Source: Clostridia bacterium (lineage in GTDB: Bacteria > Bacillota_A > Clostridia > Oscillospirales > CAG-272). From it: a stretch of DNA of 8,882 nucleotides. Position 1 is the stretch's first letter, and every line of letters starts with the position of its first letter. Of the stretch, positions 6,764-8,882 are shown in pieces. The stretch lies in assembly GCA_017472105.1 (NCBI GenBank), contig JAFUQY010000007.1, forward strand, positions 1 through 8,882, written 5' to 3'. The notes beneath the pieces are model-generated. The model ran no database searches and was not told the origin of the DNA. It saw nothing but the letters and a program-made list of their open reading frames with translations. A program made the translations under genes and the position numbers.

Positions 6764-7069
6764 ATGCCAAAAGATTTATCCTGTCTGCGGTGCGGAAGTA
6801 GAATGAACTACGTCCGGCGCGCGCGGATTCAGCTGGGACAGACCGGGTGGATTCTCGGGGATCTGCCGAATCTGATTGCCGGATCCATGGAGCTGGATAT
6901 TTTCAGCTGTACGGGATGCGGTAAGGTGGAGTTTTTTCAAGTGACGGACTACGCAGATTTCGAGGAGGAAGACCGCATCGCGCAGATCAAATGCCCGGAT
7001 TGCGGCAGGATGCACGATATGGATGACCCGAAATGCCCGTTCTGCGGATACAAATGTATGGACTACTGA
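6764..7069 (+). CDS. Small zinc-ribbon protein with four CxxC pairs, function unknown
   Basis: A 101-residue protein, probably cytoplasmic, with no signal peptide or membrane segment. It has four CxxC pairs at C7/C10, C49/C52, C77/C80 and C91/C94, plus a lone C98, enough for two zinc sites. The first two pairs (CLRCG...CTGCG) are split by a conserved-looking stretch, RIQLGQTGWILGDLPNL, and the last two (CPDCG...CPFCG) form a compact C-terminal ribbon. An acidic segment DFEEEDR (65-71) joins them. Similar small zinc-ribbon proteins are known in Firmicutes, often only described as nucleic-acid-binding-like. I do not recognise a defined function. The ATG at 6764 is chosen because AAAGGA (6750-6755) lies 8 bases before it; an in-frame GTG at 6746 would sit on that site. 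The aldo/keto reductase starts 13 bases after its stop, so the two are probably co-transcribed. Confidence 0.85.
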   Translation: MPKDLSCLRCGSRMNYVRRARIQLGQTGWILGDLPNLIAGSMELDIFSCTGCGKVEFFQVTDYADFEEEDRIAQIKCPDCGRMHDMDDPKCPFCGYKCMDY

Positions 7070-7082
7070 AAGGAACAGAACT

Positions 7083-8030
7083 ATGCTCAGAAAAATTCAG
7101 CTTCCTACGTTTCCCGAACCTTTGTCGGCGGTATGTCTCGGCACGGCACGGTTCGGCGGGGACTACGATGAGGCTCGCTCCTTTGCGCTGATGGATCAGT
7201 ACTACGCGATGGGCGGACGGTTCTTCGATACGGCGAATGTCTACGGACGCTGGTCGGGCAGAATGATGAACGAATCGGAGCTGACCATCGGCAGGTGGAT
7301 GCGGGAGAGACAGATCACCGACGTTGTTGTCACCTCAAAATGTGTACACTACATGCCGGACAAGCCGAACGTCCGCCGCGTGAACCGGGACGACGCGATG
7401 CGCGATCTCGACGAAAGCCGCCGCAGTCTCGGCATGGATGTAATCCCGATTTACCTCACGCACCGCGACAACCGCGACGTGGATATCCGCGTGATCGTCG
7501 ATTTCATGGCGGAGATGGTGCAGAAGGGCATGGTGACGCGGTTCGGCTTCTCCAACTACGCGGCGGACAGAGTTGCGGCGGCGATTGACTACATGGGAGA
7601 CGACTGGCGTGAGATGTTTGTCGGTGTGTCGAACGAATGGAGCCTGCATCTGGAGACGAAGGTCATGGAGCACGGCGGTCACATCGACGGAAACGACGGA
7701 CTTGTGATGACGGACACCGCACTGTGGAACCTGCACCGCGAACGTCAGATTCCGCTGATCCCGTTTTCTGCGGCGGCACACGGATTTTATGCAAAAGTGA
7801 AGCATGCGGATGAGCTGTCAAAGGCGGAACAGCGTGTGTATGTCGGTCTGACAGAGGAATCGGTGAACAACGGCATTTCCGTCAACTCGCTGTCCGTGGC
7901 GTACCTGCTGGATGCGGGAATTCCGTGTATTCCGGTCATGGCTGTCAGCAGTGAACAGCAGCTCCGGGAATTCGAGGAGATTGCATGGTTCAAGGGAGAC
8001 CTGAACTGGCTCGGCTCGTTTGAGCGATAA
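7083..8030 (+). CDS. Aldo/keto reductase family oxidoreductase
   Basis: A 315-residue (beta/alpha)8-barrel NAD(P)H-dependent oxidoreductase of the aldo/keto reductase superfamily; the substrate cannot be told from sequence. The full catalytic tetrad is visible: D49 and Y54 in FFDTANVYG, K86 in VVVTSKC, and H127 in PIYLTHRD. Other family marks are CLGTARFGG near the N-terminus, RFGFSNYAADRV, GVSNEWSLH and the late IPVMAVSSEQQLREF segment, which lines the cofactor site in the family. That last segment lacks the Arg or Lys often seen there, so cofactor preference is uncertain. The ATG has AAAGGA (7069-7074), which overlaps the TGA of the zinc-ribbon gene, indicating translational coupling. An upstream ATG at 7023 in the same frame overlaps that gene and lacks a ribosome binding site. 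Sugar or polyol metabolism is a common setting for such enzymes in gut Clostridia, but this is inference. Confidence 0.93.
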   Translation: MLRKIQLPTFPEPLSAVCLGTARFGGDYDEARSFALMDQYYAMGGRFFDTANVYGRWSGRMMNESELTIGRWMRERQITDVVVTSKCVHYMPDKPNVRRVNRDDAMRDLDESRRSLGMDVIPIYLTHRDNRDVDIRVIVDFMAEMVQKGMVTRFGFSNYAADRVAAAIDYMGDDWREMFVGVSNEWSLHLETKVMEHGGHIDGNDGLVMTDTALWNLHRERQIPLIPFSAAAHGFYAKVKHADELSKAEQRVYVGLTEESVNNGISVNSLSVAYLLDAGIPCIPVMAVSSEQQLREFEEIAWFKGDLNWLGSFER

Positions 8031-8035
8031 ATGAA

Positions 8036-8083
8036 AATCACCCATGGAGGGCGGTTCTGCCTTCACGGGTGATTCTTTGTTTT
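8036..8083. terminator. Bidirectional terminator between convergent genes
   Basis: AATCACCC (8036-8043) pairs perfectly with GGGTGATT (8067-8074). Inside, GAGGGC (8047-8052) pairs with GCCTTC (8059-8064) with one G-U pair, giving a two-part stem with a small internal loop. CTTTGTTTT follows on the + strand, and TTTTCATTT follows on the - strand. It serves the aldo/keto reductase from the left and the URO-D-like gene from the right. Confidence 0.85.
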
Positions 8084-8091
8084 ATGGGTTG

Positions 8092-8882
8092 TTATGCGTG
8101 CAGATTGCCGTGGTAGCCGCGGGACTTGTCCTTTTCCGCCCAGCTGCGGCTGAACGCGAGGATTTTGATCCCTTTGTCCACGGTTGCGCGGTAGATTTTC
8201 TCCATGTCGTTCAGCTCCGGCTGGGACATGTTGATTCCCGTCAGACCGGGCAGGGACGTGAGCGTTTCGATGTAGTGGTCGCCCCGTCCGCAGAAATGCA
8301 CCGCACCGCCGCCGAAGCGTTTCAGGAGTTCACCGTCATAGGGCGCGGCAAATTCTTCATACAATGCGGGTGAGAGATTCATCGCACTGTCGTCGCGGAG
8401 GAGAATGACGCCTTTATGCCGGATGTGCGCCCAGTGTACGTTGATGCCCGGTTTGATCGGGAAGATCGAATACCACTTCATCATGAATGCGGTGTAGGTG
8501 TCCGTCAGCAGGGTCATCATCGCGTGCACCAGCTCCGGCTCCTCGTAGAGGGCATAGAAGAAATCGCATCCCCACAGCAGTTCGCAGATGTCAAGCGGTC
8601 CCTGCGTATCGGGATGATAAACGGCGACGTATTTCTGAATCTTCGGATAGCGGCTGAACACATCGGCGCAGTATTCACCGAATTCGAATACGTTCCGGCC
8701 GAGTCCGCCGGTCAGGGAGGGCATGCCGGTTTCCGTGAGTGCGCGGATTTTTTCGGTATCGTTCAGGGGACGCGTGGTCGGCAGGGTGTTCATCTCCCGC
8801 GGCATCACAAAAACTTCCGCACCGAAGAGGGACGAGAGAATCCCGGTGCCGTAGTTTGCGCGGACGCAGAGGTTCTGGTTCC
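8092..8882 (-). CDS. URO-D superfamily protein (uroporphyrinogen decarboxylase-like), partial at its 5' end
   Basis: The reading frame is open from its stop (8092-8094) to the right window edge, giving 262 residues plus a partial codon; the N-terminus lies outside. The edge-proximal part, which reads RANYGTGILSSLFGAEVFVMP, is clearly coding, so the GTG at 8806-8808 is not the start. Family marks include YHPDTQGPLDICELLWGCDFF, LLRDDSAMNLSPALYEEF, GGGAVHFCGRGDHYIE and GINMSQPELNDME. These fit the URO-D fold shared by HemE and corrinoid methyltransferases (MtaA/CmuA type), in the divergent group common in gut anaerobes. An HxC pair (8290-8298) matches the first two zinc ligands of MtaA-type enzymes, but no later Cys remains before the C-terminus, so that zinc site would be incomplete or different. 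It is unlikely to be true HemE: no heme genes adjoin it. It converges on the aldo/keto reductase across a shared terminator. Confidence 0.85.
   Translation of the reverse strand, partial: NQNLCVRANYGTGILSSLFGAEVFVMPREMNTLPTTRPLNDTEKIRALTETGMPSLTGGLGRNVFEFGEYCADVFSRYPKIQKYVAVYHPDTQGPLDICELLWGCDFFYALYEEPELVHAMMTLLTDTYTAFMMKWYSIFPIKPGINVHWAHIRHKGVILLRDDSAMNLSPALYEEFAAPYDGELLKRFGGGAVHFCGRGDHYIETLTSLPGLTGINMSQPELNDMEKIYRATVDKGIKILAFSRSWAEKDKSRGYHGNLHA

Noticed and set aside
7335..7805. 156-residue - strand frame within the aldo/keto reductase
   Set aside because: Antisense shadow, rich in His, Arg and Val, with no start context; the reductase tetrad is on the + strand.
8806..8808. GTG as the true start of the URO-D-like gene
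   Set aside because: The same frame stays open to the window edge with clear family sequence upstream, so the gene is simply cut by the window.

Overview
The window looks like a chromosomal segment of a moderately GC-rich member of Bacillota, class Clostridia (probably an Oscillospirales-like or related gut lineage). This is inferred from the protein signatures, the strong AAAGGAGG-type ribosome binding sites, the FtsW/FtsQ architecture and the accessory genes. It is dominated by a compact division and cell-wall (dcw) cluster on the + strand.

Layout. Bases 1-163 hold no intact gene: three short hairpins and broken reading frames, possibly the worn 3' end of an IS605/TnpB-type element (weakly supported). 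Then come mraY (164-1174), ftsW (1240-2832), murG (2880-4016) and ftsQ/divIB (4083-5219), all + strand, separated by about 50-65 bases with good ribosome binding sites and no convincing terminator between them, so they read as one operon. A 198-base AT-rich gap follows, with two near-identical 12-base palindromic motifs exactly 30 bases apart and a good sigma-A-type promoter driving ftsZ (5418-6638). A rho-independent terminator closes ftsZ. Next is a two-gene unit: a small protein with four CxxC pairs (6764-7069) and an aldo/keto reductase (7083-8030). A large bidirectional hairpin terminator separates it from a convergent URO-D-superfamily gene on the - strand (8092 to beyond the right edge).

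How the genes work together. MraY makes lipid I, MurG converts it to lipid II, FtsW polymerises lipid II into septal glycan, FtsQ/DivIB is the membrane scaffold of the divisome, and FtsZ forms the cytoplasmic ring that directs them. The cluster is reduced: murD, murC, murB and ftsA, which commonly sit among these genes, are absent here. FtsW and FtsQ both carry long basic cytoplasmic N-terminal extensions (about 146 and 136 residues), and the FtsZ C-terminal peptide departs from the usual DIPxFLR-like core. The last three genes show no functional link to division.

I see no CRISPR array, rRNA, tRNA or intact mobile element, and nothing that clearly amounts to a new system. The observations most worth following are the paired palindromes upstream of ftsZ and the co-occurring unusual tails of FtsW, FtsQ and FtsZ.
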